Source: Prado023 sp963788325
Lineage (GTDB): Bacteria; Actinomycetota; Actinomycetes; S36-B12; CAIYMF01
Direction: 5' to 3'
Assembly (NCBI GenBank): GCA_963788325.1
Contig: CAWBGJ010000002.1
Span: 5,582 to 69,581, forward strand
Length of the DNA stretch: 64,000 nt
Each line of letters starts with the position of its first letter. Position 1 is the first letter of the stretch. The notes below the pieces were generated by a model, which searched no databases, was not told the origin of the DNA, and saw only the letters and a program-made list of their open reading frames with translations. Below are positions 9,219 through 17,604 of the stretch, piece after piece. Position numbers and translations under genes: made by a program.

Positions 9219-10557
9219 TGGACCAGGGCGCCCGCCCCCGGCACGGCTCCAGCCCACCTGCGAGCCAGGCATGGTTCGACCGTGCCCTGGCCGTCTCGCC
9301 GGGAGGGGTGAACTCGCCGGTGCGCGCGTTCCGGGCGGTCGGCGGCACGCCGCGGTTCATGGCCTCCGGAACGGGTGCGTACCTGACCGATGTCGACGGC
9401 ACCGACCTACGTGGACCTGGTCTGCTCGTGGGGCCCGATGATCCTGGGCCATGCGCACCCGGCGGTCACGTCCGCGGTCGCGCAGGCGATGCACGCGCGG
9501 CTTCTCATTCGGCACGCCCGACCCGGCCGAGGTCGAGCTCGCCGAGGAGATCGTGCGCCGGGTGGCCCCGGTCGAGCTCGTGCGCCTGGTGTCCTCGGGC
9601 ACCGAGGCGACCATGTCCGCGATCCGGTTGGCTCGCGGGTTCACCGGCCGGACCCTGGTGGTCAAGTTCGCCGGCTGCTACCACGGCCACGTCGACGCGC
9701 TGCTGGTGGCGGCCGGTTCGGGGGTGGCCACGCTCGGGCTGCCGGACTCCCCGGGCGTGACCGCGGCCCAGGCGGCGCAGACGATCGTGCTGCCCTACAA
9801 CGATCTGGCCGCCCTCGAGGTGCTGTTCGCCGAGCGCGGCGATCAGGTGGCTGCCGTGATCACCGAGGCGGCTGCGGCCAACATGGGCGTGGTGCCGCCG
9901 GACCCCGGGTTCAACGCGGCGATCGCGCGACTGTGCCGCGAGCACGGCGCGCTGTTCGTCTACGACGAGGTGATGACCGGGTTCCGCGTGAGTGCCGCGG
10001 GGCATTGGGGGATCAGCGGCGCGCACGAGGGTTGGGCGCCGGACCTGTTCACGTTCGGCAAGGTGATGGGCGGTGGGTTGCCCGCGGCAGCCTTCGGGGG
10101 TCGCGCCGACGTGATGGGGATGCTCGCCCCGGCCGGTCCGGTGTACCAGGCCGGAACGTTGGCCGGCAATCCGATCGCCACGACCGCTGGTGTGGCCACG
10201 CTGCGCGCCTGCGACGACGAGGTCTACGCGCGTCTGGACACCGCCGCCGCACGCTTGGGCGCCGAGATCTCGGCCGCGCTCGGTGCGGCGGGGGTCGCCC
10301 ACCGGGTCCAGTCGGCCGGCAACCTGTTCAGCGTGTTCTTCACCGAGGGGCCGGTGCGCTCGTGGGCGGACGCGTCTGCGCAGGAGGCGTGGCGCTACCG
10401 GCCGTTCTTCCACGCGATGCTCGACGCCGGGGTGTACCTGCCGCCCTCGGCCTTCGAGGCGTGGTTCGTCAGCGCCGCCCACGACGATGCCGCGCTGGAA
10501 CGGGTGGTCAGCGCGCTGCCGACCGCCGCACTCGCGGCTGCGGCAGCCACGCCATGA
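9218..10557 (+). CDS. hemL: Glutamate-1-semialdehyde 2,1-aminomutase (frameshifted near 5' end)
   Basis: PLP enzyme converting glutamate-1-semialdehyde to 5-aminolevulinate, the step after HemA. The ATG at 9218 overlaps the hemB-frame stop and follows GGGAGG. The N-terminus reads LAVSPGGVNSPVRAFRAVGG; after indels near 9403 and 9500 the rest is intact: LVSSGTEATMSAIRLARG, CYHGHVDALLVAAGSG, VYDEVMTGFRV and the PLP-lysine in FTFGKVMGGG. Length after correction is about 446 codons, normal. With hemA, C, D and B it completes the route from glutamyl-tRNA to uroporphyrinogen III. Confidence 0.94.
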
Positions 10558-10571
10558 CCCACAATGGGGGG

Positions 10572-10631
10572 ATGCGTGCCCGCAGGTCGGGTCCGCAGCC
10601 CCAGGGGCCCATCACAAGGGAGCAGCCATGA
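10572..10631 (+). CDS. Possible leader peptide (19 aa) overlapping the phosphatase start
   Basis: ATG at 10572 opens a 19-residue arginine- and proline-rich reading frame (begins MRARRSGPQP) whose stop overlaps the next ATG (ATGA). CACAAT at 10560-10565 lies 6 nt before it, the spacing of a leaderless start. It could couple translation to the downstream gene or be chance. No homologue is recognised. Confidence 0.2.
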   Translation: MRARRSGPQPQGPITREQP

Positions 10632-11269
10632 CCGAGCGCACGACCGTCCACCTGCTGCGCCACGGCGAGGTGCACAATCCCGAGGGACTGCTCTACGGCC
10701 GGCTGCCGGACTACCACCTGTCTGACCTCGGCCGGCAGATGGCCGACCGGGCCGCCGAGGCCCTTGCGGGCCGGGACATCACGGTCGTCACCGCGTCGCC
10801 ACTCGAGCGCGCCCAGGAGACCGCCGGACCGACCGCGGCAGCCTTCGACCTGCCCATCGGCACCGATGCGGACCTCATCGAGGCCGGCAACATCTTCGAG
10901 GGAACGCGGGTCGGGGTGGGCGACGGCATCCTCAAGCAGCCCGCCTCCTGGCGGCACCTGTGGAACCCCGTGCGGCCGTCCTGGGGCGAGCCCTACGCCG
11001 ACATCGCCGCACGGATGCGCCGGGCGATCCGCCGGGCTCGCGACGAGGCCCGCGGCCACGAGGCGCTGCTGGTCAGCCACCAACTGCCGATCTGGGTGAC
11101 CCGGCTCGACGCCGAGGACCGCAGCTTCGTGCACGACCCCCGCAAGCGCCAGTGCAACCTCGCGTCCCTGACCTCTTTCACCTTCGACGGCAACCGGTTC
11201 ATCGCCGTGTCCTACACGGAGCCCGCCGCCGACCTGGCTGCATTGGCCTCCAAGGCCAAGGGAGCCTGA
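10628..11269 (+). CDS. Histidine phosphatase (phosphoglycerate mutase-like) family protein
   Basis: Cytoplasmic histidine phosphatase, 213 residues. The RHG catalytic motif is at the N-terminus (VHLLRHGEVHNPEG), followed by YGRLPDYHLSDLGRQMA and a second conserved segment TASPLERAQETAG. The late catalytic His is in ALLVSHQLPIWV. An AAGGGAG ribosome site precedes the ATG. Its place between heme genes and cytochrome c biogenesis genes is the normal actinobacterial arrangement, but its substrate is unknown; annotation as glycolytic phosphoglycerate mutase would be over-interpretation. The stop overlaps the next start (TGATG). Confidence 0.85.
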   Translation: MTERTTVHLLRHGEVHNPEGLLYGRLPDYHLSDLGRQMADRAAEALAGRDITVVTASPLERAQETAGPTAAAFDLPIGTDADLIEAGNIFEGTRVGVGDGILKQPASWRHLWNPVRPSWGEPYADIAARMRRAIRRARDEARGHEALLVSHQLPIWVTRLDAEDRSFVHDPRKRQCNLASLTSFTFDGNRFIAVSYTEPAADLAALASKAKGA

Positions 11270-11868
11270 TGTCCCGTCGCCCCCTCCTGCGCCACGCCAT
11301 CGCCCTTGGGGCCAGTGGCGTGCTGCTGGTCGGGTGCGGCACCGACGAGGTGGGCGGCGGCCAGCCGGTGGGCAACGTCGCCGAGCAGGGCTACGTGTCC
11401 GGGGACGGCACCACCACCATCGTCGCCGAGGCCGACCGCGTGCCAGCACCGGCGCTGACCGGCACGACCCTGGATGGGGAGCCGTTCGCGCTGGCCGACC
11501 ACCTCGGGGAGGTCGTCGTGCTCAACGTCTGGGCCTCCTGGTGCGCCCCGTGCCGGGCGGAGGCGGCCGACCTGCAGGCCGTGTGGGCGCAGTCCGAGGA
11601 CCAGGGCGTGCAGTTCGTCGGGCTGAACACCCGCGACTCCGAAGCGGCCGCGCAGGCGTTCGTGGACAGGTTCGAGATCACCTATCCGAACGTCGTGGAC
11701 ACCGATGGGTCCCTGCAGCTGCAGTTCCACGAGACCCTTCCACCGCAGGCCATCCCCTCGACGCTGATCGTCGATCAGCAGGGTCGGGTCGCCGGCCGGG
11801 CGATCGGAGAGGTGGACCGCTCCCGGCTGCTGGGCATGATCGAGCCAATCCTGGCTGAGGAGTCCTGA
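11269..11868 (+). CDS. TlpA/ResA-like thiol-disulfide oxidoreductase lipoprotein
   Basis: Extracytoplasmic thioredoxin-fold protein, 199 residues, that probably keeps the apocytochrome c CXXCH cysteines reduced for heme attachment. The signal peptide ends GVLLVGC, a lipobox with Cys about 22, so it should be a membrane-anchored lipoprotein. The redox motif is WCAPC in LNVWASWCAPCRAEA, and the cis-Pro loop is PPQAIPSTLIVD. The order with ccdA, resB and ccsB, each overlapping by a few bases, fits cytochrome c maturation System II. In Mycobacterium the equivalent gene is sometimes called ccsX. Confidence 0.9.
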   Translation: MSRRPLLRHAIALGASGVLLVGCGTDEVGGGQPVGNVAEQGYVSGDGTTTIVAEADRVPAPALTGTTLDGEPFALADHLGEVVVLNVWASWCAPCRAEAADLQAVWAQSEDQGVQFVGLNTRDSEAAAQAFVDRFEITYPNVVDTDGSLQLQFHETLPPQAIPSTLIVDQQGRVAGRAIGEVDRSRLLGMIEPILAEES

Positions 11869-12767
11869 TGCCCAGCGTCGTGCTGGCTGCCGGGGCGCTG
11901 GCAGTGGCGCCGACCGGCGTCGGCGAGGTGGTCACGTCCGGATCCCTGCTGCTCGCGATCCCGTTGGCGGTGCTGGCCGGATTGGTCAGCTTCGCCAGCC
12001 CGTGCGTGCTGCCCCTGGTCCCGGCCTACCTGTCCTACGTCACGGGTCTCACGGGGACTGAACTGGCCCAGGCCACCGAGGCCCGCAGCGCAACCCGGGA
12101 CCGGGTCGCCAGCCCCTCGACCGCGGGGGGCACCGCCACCCTGGGCGACCCGATCCAGGCTGCGATCCCCGCGTCGACCGGGTTGCACCCGCGGCACCGC
12201 GTCTGGCTGGGCACGGTGGGCTTCATCCTGGGCTTCAGCGCCGTGTTCGTCTCCTACGGCGCCCTGTTCGGCGGCCTGGGCGCGACCCTGCTCACCCATC
12301 AGGACACCATCACCCGCGTACTGGGCGTGGTCGTCATCGTGCTCGGCATGGGCTTCCTGGGCGTGATCCCGGCGCTGCAGCGCGAGGCCCGCCTGCACCA
12401 TCGACCCGCCCGCGGCATCTGGGGCGCGCCCCTGCTCGGCGCCCTGTTCGGCCTGGGCTGGACCCCGTGCATCGGCCCCACCCTGGCCGCGGTGCAGAGC
12501 CTGGCGTTCACGGAGGGCTCGGCAGTGCGCGGCGCGCTGCTGTCGGTGGCCTACTGCATCGGCCTGGGCCTGCCGTTCCTGGTCGTCGGACTGGCCATGG
12601 AGCGTGGCCTGACCGCGCTGGCCTGGGCCCGGCGGCACACCCGGGCGATCCAGGTGGTGGGCGGTGCGAGCCTGGTCGTGCTGGGGGTGCTCATGGTCAC
12701 GGGCCTGTGGGGTGAGGCCACGATCTGGCTGCGCGGCTGGATCAGCGGGTTCGAGGTGGTGCTGTGA
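11868..12767 (+). CDS. ccdA: Cytochrome c biogenesis protein CcdA (thiol electron carrier)
   Basis: Polytopic membrane protein, 299 residues, that passes electrons from cytoplasmic thioredoxin to the extracytoplasmic TlpA-like protein. Two membrane cysteines are in the expected places: FASPCVLPLVPAYLSYVTG early and LGWTPCIGPTLAAV later. About six membrane segments can be read. A roughly 50-residue polar loop (about residues 65-115) separates the first two segments; such loops vary in this family. It overlaps the tlpA-like gene and resB. Confidence 0.93.
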   Translation: MPSVVLAAGALAVAPTGVGEVVTSGSLLLAIPLAVLAGLVSFASPCVLPLVPAYLSYVTGLTGTELAQATEARSATRDRVASPSTAGGTATLGDPIQAAIPASTGLHPRHRVWLGTVGFILGFSAVFVSYGALFGGLGATLLTHQDTITRVLGVVVIVLGMGFLGVIPALQREARLHHRPARGIWGAPLLGALFGLGWTPCIGPTLAAVQSLAFTEGSAVRGALLSVAYCIGLGLPFLVVGLAMERGLTALAWARRHTRAIQVVGGASLVVLGVLMVTGLWGEATIWLRGWISGFEVVL

Positions 12768-14482
12768 GCGCCGGATCGACGACCGACCGGGAGTCCAGCG
12801 ACCCGGGCGCCGGACTCCCGGATGCCGGCGTGGCGCTGACCGAGGAGCAGGTGGCGCTGACCGCGGACTGGGGCGGGGCCCGTCGGGTGCGCGCCACACC
12901 GGCCGGTCCCCGGCTGGGTCCGGTCGGCTGGCTGCGGTGGGCCTGGCGGCAGCTGACCAGCATGCGCACCGCACTGGTGCTGCTGTTCCTGCTCGCGCTG
13001 GCCGCCATCCCGGGCAGCATCCTGCCCCAGCGCGGCACCAGCGACCTCGACGTCAACAGCTGGATCGAGGCGAACCCGGGTGCCGCGCCCGTGCTGGAGC
13101 GACTCGGGCTGTTCGAGGTGTTCAGCTCGCCGTGGTTCTCAGCGATCTACCTGCTGCTGTTCGTGTCGCTGATCGGCTGCGTGCTGCCGCGGATCGGCGC
13201 GCACTGGCGCTCGATGCGGGCGCCCACCCCACCTGCGCCCCGGCGCATGGACCGCATGGCCGGCGCGCGGACCTGGACCACCGACGATCCCGACGTGCTG
13301 GCGCGGGCCGCCGAGGTGCTGCGCGCCCAGCGCTGGCGGGTGACCCCGGGGCGGGGGGCGCATGTGGGCTCCCTGGCCGCCGAGAAGGGCTTCGCGCGCG
13401 AGACGGGGAACCTGCTGTTCCACATCGCGCTCGTCCTGGTCCTGATCGGTGTCGCGCTGGGCGCGCTGTTCGGTTGGAAGGGCACGGTGATCGTCCGCGA
13501 GGGCAGCGGGTTCTCGAACACGCTGACGCAGTACGACTCATTCAACCCCGGCCGGCTGGCCGGCTCGGAGAACCTGCCCCCGTTCTCGTTCACGATGAGT
13601 GACTTCACCGCGTCCTTCGAGCGCGAGGGGTCCCAGCGCGGCGCGCCCCGCTCGTTCGGCGCGACGCTGCAGTACTCGCCGGCCCCCGGCGAGCCGGTGG
13701 CCGAGAAGGTCGTCTCGGTGAACGCCCCACTCACCCTCGATGGGGCGAAGGTGTTCCTGGTCGGTCACGGCTATGCACCGCACCTGCGCATGACCGACTC
13801 GACCGGTGCGGTCGTGTTCGACGACACCGTGGTGTTCCTGCCCCAGGACGGCAGCTTCACCTCCACCGGGGTGATCAAGGCTCCCGATGGCACCCCTCAG
13901 CTCGGGGTGCAGGGCCTGTTCCTGCCGACCGCAGCGGTCGACGACGTGCGCGGGCCGCACTCCACGTTCCCCGCTCCCGATGACCCCGCCCTGTTCGCGT
14001 CCGCGTGGTCCGGGGACCTGGGCCTGGACTCCGGGGCCCCACGCAACGTGTTCACCCTCGACACCGAGCAGATGACCCAGATCGGCCTGCAGGGACTTCG
14101 GCCGGGCCAGACCTGGACGTTCCCGGACGGCCAGGGCAGCCTGGAGCTCGTCGGGTACGACCGCTGGGCGTCCTTCACGATCTCGCACGACCCGGGCAAG
14201 GGCCTGGCCCTGGCTGCCGCGATCGCCGCGATCGTGGGCGTGATGCTCAGCCTGTTCGTCAAGCGCCGGCGGATCTGGGTGCGGGCCGATCCGAGGGGCG
14301 CCGACGGGCCGGGGGCCGCTGGTCCCGACGGTGCGCCAGCACCCGGGACGGATACCCTTGGCGCCATGTTCCGGGTGCAGGTCGCTGGCCTGTCTCGCTC
14401 GGATTCCGCGGACGTGACCGACGAGGTGGCTGAGTTGGTCGCCGCGCTCGGCGGGCCCACCGACCAGGAGGACGCGACATGA
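12764..14482 (+). CDS. resB: Cytochrome c biogenesis protein ResB (CcsB-type subunit)
   Basis: Membrane subunit of the System II heme lyase, 572 residues. The GTG start overlaps the ccdA stop. After about 60 polar residues come membrane helices (MRTALVLLFLLALAAIPGSI, then AIYLLLFVSLIGCVLP), a third at LLFHIALVLVLIGVALGALF, a large extracytoplasmic domain, and a last helix at LALAAAIAAIVGVMLSLFV. This four-helix plus large soluble domain layout is that of ResB. It pairs with the following ccsB product to export heme and ligate it to c-type cytochromes. The gene overlaps ccsB by 4 nt. Confidence 0.92.
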   Translation: MSAGSTTDRESSDPGAGLPDAGVALTEEQVALTADWGGARRVRATPAGPRLGPVGWLRWAWRQLTSMRTALVLLFLLALAAIPGSILPQRGTSDLDVNSWIEANPGAAPVLERLGLFEVFSSPWFSAIYLLLFVSLIGCVLPRIGAHWRSMRAPTPPAPRRMDRMAGARTWTTDDPDVLARAAEVLRAQRWRVTPGRGAHVGSLAAEKGFARETGNLLFHIALVLVLIGVALGALFGWKGTVIVREGSGFSNTLTQYDSFNPGRLAGSENLPPFSFTMSDFTASFEREGSQRGAPRSFGATLQYSPAPGEPVAEKVVSVNAPLTLDGAKVFLVGHGYAPHLRMTDSTGAVVFDDTVVFLPQDGSFTSTGVIKAPDGTPQLGVQGLFLPTAAVDDVRGPHSTFPAPDDPALFASAWSGDLGLDSGAPRNVFTLDTEQMTQIGLQGLRPGQTWTFPDGQGSLELVGYDRWASFTISHDPGKGLALAAAIAAIVGVMLSLFVKRRRIWVRADPRGADGPGAAGPDGAPAPGTDTLGAMFRVQVAGLSRSDSADVTDEVAELVAALGGPTDQEDAT

Positions 14483-15606
14483 CGATGGCCCAGTGGAGCA
14501 ACCTGCTCGTCTACGCCTCGATGGGCATCTACGCGCTGGCCTTCATCTCGTTCGCGGTGTCGTTCGCGGCCACGCGCAGCCCGGATGATGGGTCCGACTC
14601 CGATGCAGCCCCCGTAGCCGGGCAGGAGTCGGCCCCGGTCAACGACGAGTTGGCCTCGGTCGGGGGCGGCGCGGCCAGTTCCACCGTGCCCCACGTACCC
14701 GCGGACGCTGCCGCCCAGGCGCGGGCAGCCGCGCGGGCGAACTCCGAGCAGATCGAGGCGCAGATGGCTGCGCAAGCCCGGCGGCGGGGACGCCGGGGTG
14801 AGCGTGCGGCTGGTCAGGGCCCGGATCAGCGGGACCTCGACGCACTGCCCCCGGGCCGGCGTGCGGGCAACATCGCGATGTCGCTGACCTGGTTGGCGTT
14901 CGGCCTGCTGGTCGCCGGGCTCATCGCCCGCGGGTTGTGGGCCGGCCGGGCGCCGTGGGGCAACATGTACGAGTACTCGCTGGCCTCCGCCGCCGCGATG
15001 ACCGGCGTCTTCCTGGCAGTCTCCGTTCGGCGCGACGTGCGCTGGCTGGGCCTGCTGGTGACGATGGCCAGCCTGATCACCCTCGGCGTGGCCGTCCTGC
15101 TGCTCTACAACGACAGCCCGCAGCTGGTGCCGGCTCTCAAGTCCTACTGGCTGGTCATCCACGTGTCCGCGGCGATCATCTCCGGCGGCGCATTCACGGT
15201 GGGTGCCGCGGCCACCGTGCTCTACCTGGTCGCCGACCGGGCCGAGCGCAACCCTGACGCGCGCGTCGCCGGCGCGATCGCAGCCCGGGTGCCTGACTCG
15301 CGCACGCTGGACACGCTGGCCTACAAGGTCAATGCGTTCGTGTTCCCGCTGTGGACCTTCGCGGTGATCGCTGGGGCGATCTGGGCCGAGGACGCCTGGG
15401 GCCGGTACTGGGGCTGGGACCCCAAGGAGACCTGGGCCTTCATCACCTGGCTGGTCTATGCCGCGTACCTGCACGCCCGGGCCACAGCCGGGTGGAAGGG
15501 CCGCAAGGCCGCGGTGATCGCGCTGGTCGGCTTCGCCTGCTTCCTGATCAACTTCTTCGGCGTCAACCTGTTCGCCAGCGGCCTGCACTCCTACGCCGGC
15601 GTCTGA
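14479..15606 (+). CDS. ccsB: Cytochrome c biogenesis heme-handling protein CcsB/CcsA (ResC)
   Basis: Polytopic heme-handling subunit of System II, 375 residues. The hallmark WWD-type tryptophan-rich motif is present as GRYWGWDPKETWAF near residue 313, with conserved His residues flanking it (for example in WLVIHVSAAI). An unusually long charged, alanine-rich stretch (residues about 35-125) sits between the first helix and the rest, common in actinobacterial members. Together with resB it moves reduced heme across the membrane and attaches it to apocytochrome. Last gene of the run that begins at hemA; the next gene is convergent. Confidence 0.92.
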   Translation: MTMAQWSNLLVYASMGIYALAFISFAVSFAATRSPDDGSDSDAAPVAGQESAPVNDELASVGGGAASSTVPHVPADAAAQARAAARANSEQIEAQMAAQARRRGRRGERAAGQGPDQRDLDALPPGRRAGNIAMSLTWLAFGLLVAGLIARGLWAGRAPWGNMYEYSLASAAAMTGVFLAVSVRRDVRWLGLLVTMASLITLGVAVLLLYNDSPQLVPALKSYWLVIHVSAAIISGGAFTVGAAATVLYLVADRAERNPDARVAGAIAARVPDSRTLDTLAYKVNAFVFPLWTFAVIAGAIWAEDAWGRYWGWDPKETWAFITWLVYAAYLHARATAGWKGRKAAVIALVGFACFLINFFGVNLFASGLHSYAGV

Positions 15607-15641
15607 GCGCGGCAGGCTGCGGGGCGCGCGACGGGCCTCGG

Positions 15642-16064
15642 TCAGGAGGCCTCGGTGGCCTCAGCGTCCTCGTCGATGTCCTCGTGCTCGTGACGGTGCT
15701 TGCGCTGCTCGATGTTGCGCTCGAGATTCGCCGCGGCGTCATTGCGCTGCTTCGCGAGCAGGAACAGGCTCACGATCCCGGAGATCACGACTGCGGCGAA
15801 CGCCAGCAGCCAACCGCGCATCCCGATCAGGTACAGCAGGCCGCCGACCACGACGAGCGTGAGCAGGCGCAGCAGGGCGTACCGGCCGCCGGCGTGGGGT
15901 ACCGGAGCGGGCATCGGGTGCCTGTCGTGACCGTGGCTGGTGCCCACCGGGGCCGAGTCAGGCAGGGCAGGACTTGGGGACTCAGGTGCGGACTGGGACT
16001 GGGACTGGGACTGGGACTGGCCGGCGCCCTCGGCCGGGCCGCCCGAGATGTCGGGGTCGCTCAT
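15642..16064 (-). CDS. DUF4229 family small membrane protein
   Basis: Unknown-function membrane protein, 140 residues from the ATG at 16064 (an ATG at 16088 would add eight). After a low-complexity N-terminus come RYALLRLLTLVVVGGLLYLI and WLLAFAAVVISGIVSLFLL, two membrane segments, then a basic and acidic tail, matching DUF4229. The N-terminal part is Gln-Ser repeats from five perfect copies of a 6-bp unit at 15991-16020. Convergent with ccsB. Its upstream region is cut by the insertion sequence beginning about 76 bp away, so its original promoter may be altered. Confidence 0.75.
   Translation of the reverse strand: MSDPDISGGPAEGAGQSQSQSQSQSAPESPSPALPDSAPVGTSHGHDRHPMPAPVPHAGGRYALLRLLTLVVVGGLLYLIGMRGWLLAFAAVVISGIVSLFLLAKQRNDAAANLERNIEQRKHRHEHEDIDEDAEATEAS
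15991..16020. repeat. Tandem hexamer repeat (GACTGG x5)
   Basis: Five perfect head-to-tail copies of GACTGG inside the DUF4229 gene encode alternating Gln and Ser on the minus strand. In-frame copy-number change would alter only the length of this linker. Confidence 0.9.
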
Positions 16065-16140
16065 GGGCAACGAGCCTACGCCCGCCACACGGCTCGGGCC
16101 CGCGAGGGTCTGCTGCGCCTACCGGCCCGCTCTGGCGTCT

Positions 16141-17538
16141 TGCCTCATGTCAAGTTGATCGCGAAGGGTGAGCGCGTGCCTCACGTGTTTTGATCGCGAA
16201 CTGGGGGCGTCAGGCTTGGGCTCGGGTGGTGGTTCGGTCGCGTGCGGAGTCCAGCAGCCGGTTCTGGATGGTGTTGATCTTGCGGGTGATGGCGGCGGGG
16301 TTCAGGTCGTGGTGGGCGGCGGCGAGTTGTTGGGCCTTCGGGCCTGTGAGCGTGCCGCTGGCTAGGAGTCGGGCGTAGGGGGTGGCTGGTTGGTCGTAGA
16401 TCCGCTTCTTGCGCCCGGTGCTGGTTTCGGTCCAGCCGATGGCCTTGACGCAGGGCAGCAGGTGGTTCTTGCGGGCCATGACCTGGGTCCAGAGCAGGTT
16501 CAGGTCCTCGAGTTCGGCGGGGGTCTCGTAGCGGTATCGGAAGGCGTGTCTGCGTACCCAGTCGCCGTTTCGTTGCTCGACGTGGGCGTTGTCGTTGTGT
16601 TCGTAGGGTCTGGATCGGGTGATCGTGGGGATGTCGTGGTCATCGCACCAGGCGAGCATGCCCCAGTTCAGGAACTCGCTGCCGTTGTCGAAATCGACTC
16701 CCGCGAGGGGGATCGGGTAGGTGGCCAGGATGTGGTCCATGCCGGTTTTCATGTGCACGAATGCCTTGTTGCGCACGGTCCGGGTCACGCCCCAGCCGAG
16801 GTGGGGGTCTGTCGCGTTGATGGTGACCAGGTAGTCGCCCTCGTTGCGGTGCCCGCAGTGCGCGACGGTGTCGATCTCCAGATAGCCCGGTGTGGCGGGG
16901 AATCCGTCCATCGCGGTCCGCAGCGGGATCGAGGCGCGCAGGATCAGCCCTGGGCGGGTCGTGGACTTCGCCGCCGGGTAGCGGGCGGCCTTGATCGGGG
17001 CCAGGTATCGATCGATCGTGGCCGGTGACATTGCCTGCACCTCGGCCAGGACCTTGTCGTTGATCCGGTGCGCGACCTTGCCCAACTCATGGAATCGGAG
17101 CAGGCGTTCCAGGGTGTCTTCCATGACCGGGGCCGAGAAGTACTTGCCGCACGGCTCACCGCTGAGGGTCCACACCTGTTCCAGGACCTTCAACGCGTCA
17201 TAGGAGTACTTCCGCGGGCGCGGCTTGCGTGGCTGGCCGGCTCGCCCCTTGCGGACCAGTGCTTGGCGGATCGCGCGGCGGGCGTTCACCCGTGACCAGC
17301 CCGTCGCTGCGCACAACTCGTAGCGAGAATCACCCCCTTGGCCTTCTTGCTCGCCCGCTGGTACTCACGTGCGTACGCCTTGGTCAGTTCCCGTCTGGTG
17401 GCCATCGACAGCTCCCTCACGACCCGAGAGCGAACCACCAGACCCACCCCTACCTGCCCACCGCGACACGCACACACGTTTCGCGATCACAGACATCTGA
17501 GGCAAGCGCTCCAGTTCGCGATCATCTTTCGTGAGTCA
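16141..17538. mobile_element. Insertion sequence, about 1.4 kb, with paired subterminal repeats
   Basis: The element carries one DDE transposase on the minus strand. Each end has two copies of a 24-25 bp motif, TG(C/A)CTCA, 7-8 variable bases, TGATCGCGAA: at 16141-16165 and 16177-16200 on the left, and inverted at 17480-17504 and 17515-17538 on the right. The outermost pair serve as terminal inverted repeats. Flanks TGGCGTCT (16133-16140) and AGTCGTCT (17539-17546) match at 6 of 8 positions, a possible worn target duplication, so the exact ends are uncertain by a few bases. The insertion lies between two divergent genes. Confidence 0.8.
16210..17405 (-). CDS. DDE transposase (rve-type integrase core), frameshifted near N-terminus
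   Basis: Transposase of the surrounding insertion sequence, about 398 codons. The ATG at 17405 gives MATRRELTKAYAREYQRASK; an indel near 17315-17330 moves the frame, after which TGWSRVNARRAIRQAL continues. The catalytic core is visible: first Asp in GYLEIDTVAHCG, second in VDFDNGSEFLNWG, and the Glu in NDNAHVEQRNGDWVRR. The length and this core resemble IS481-superfamily and unclassified rve transposases; I do not assign a family. No slippery heptamer is evident at the break, so I read it as inactivation or a sequencing indel rather than programmed frameshifting. Confidence 0.8.
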
Positions 17539-17571
17539 AGTCGTCTGGTGGCCGGAAGCATCCGCGCGGGT

Positions 17572-17577
17572 TAGCCT
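17572..17577 (+). promoter_or_regulatory. Candidate -10 (TAGCCT) for the phospholipase-D-N-terminal-like gene
   Basis: TAGCCT begins about 33 bp outside the right end of the insertion sequence and 33 bp before the ATG at 17605, which has its own GAGAGG site. The -35 region would lie within about 10 bp of the IS boundary, so the insertion may have changed this promoter. Confidence 0.4.
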
Positions 17578-17604
17578 TGAGCCCGCGCTGGAGAGGGGTG
17601 GCTC

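Noticed and set aside
15991..16020. CRISPR-like tandem repeat
   Set aside because: Six-base units with no spacers inside a coding gene; simple microsatellite.
17310..17340. Programmed ribosomal frameshift in the transposase
   Set aside because: No slippery heptamer or downstream structure is evident at the break; an indel or decay explains it.
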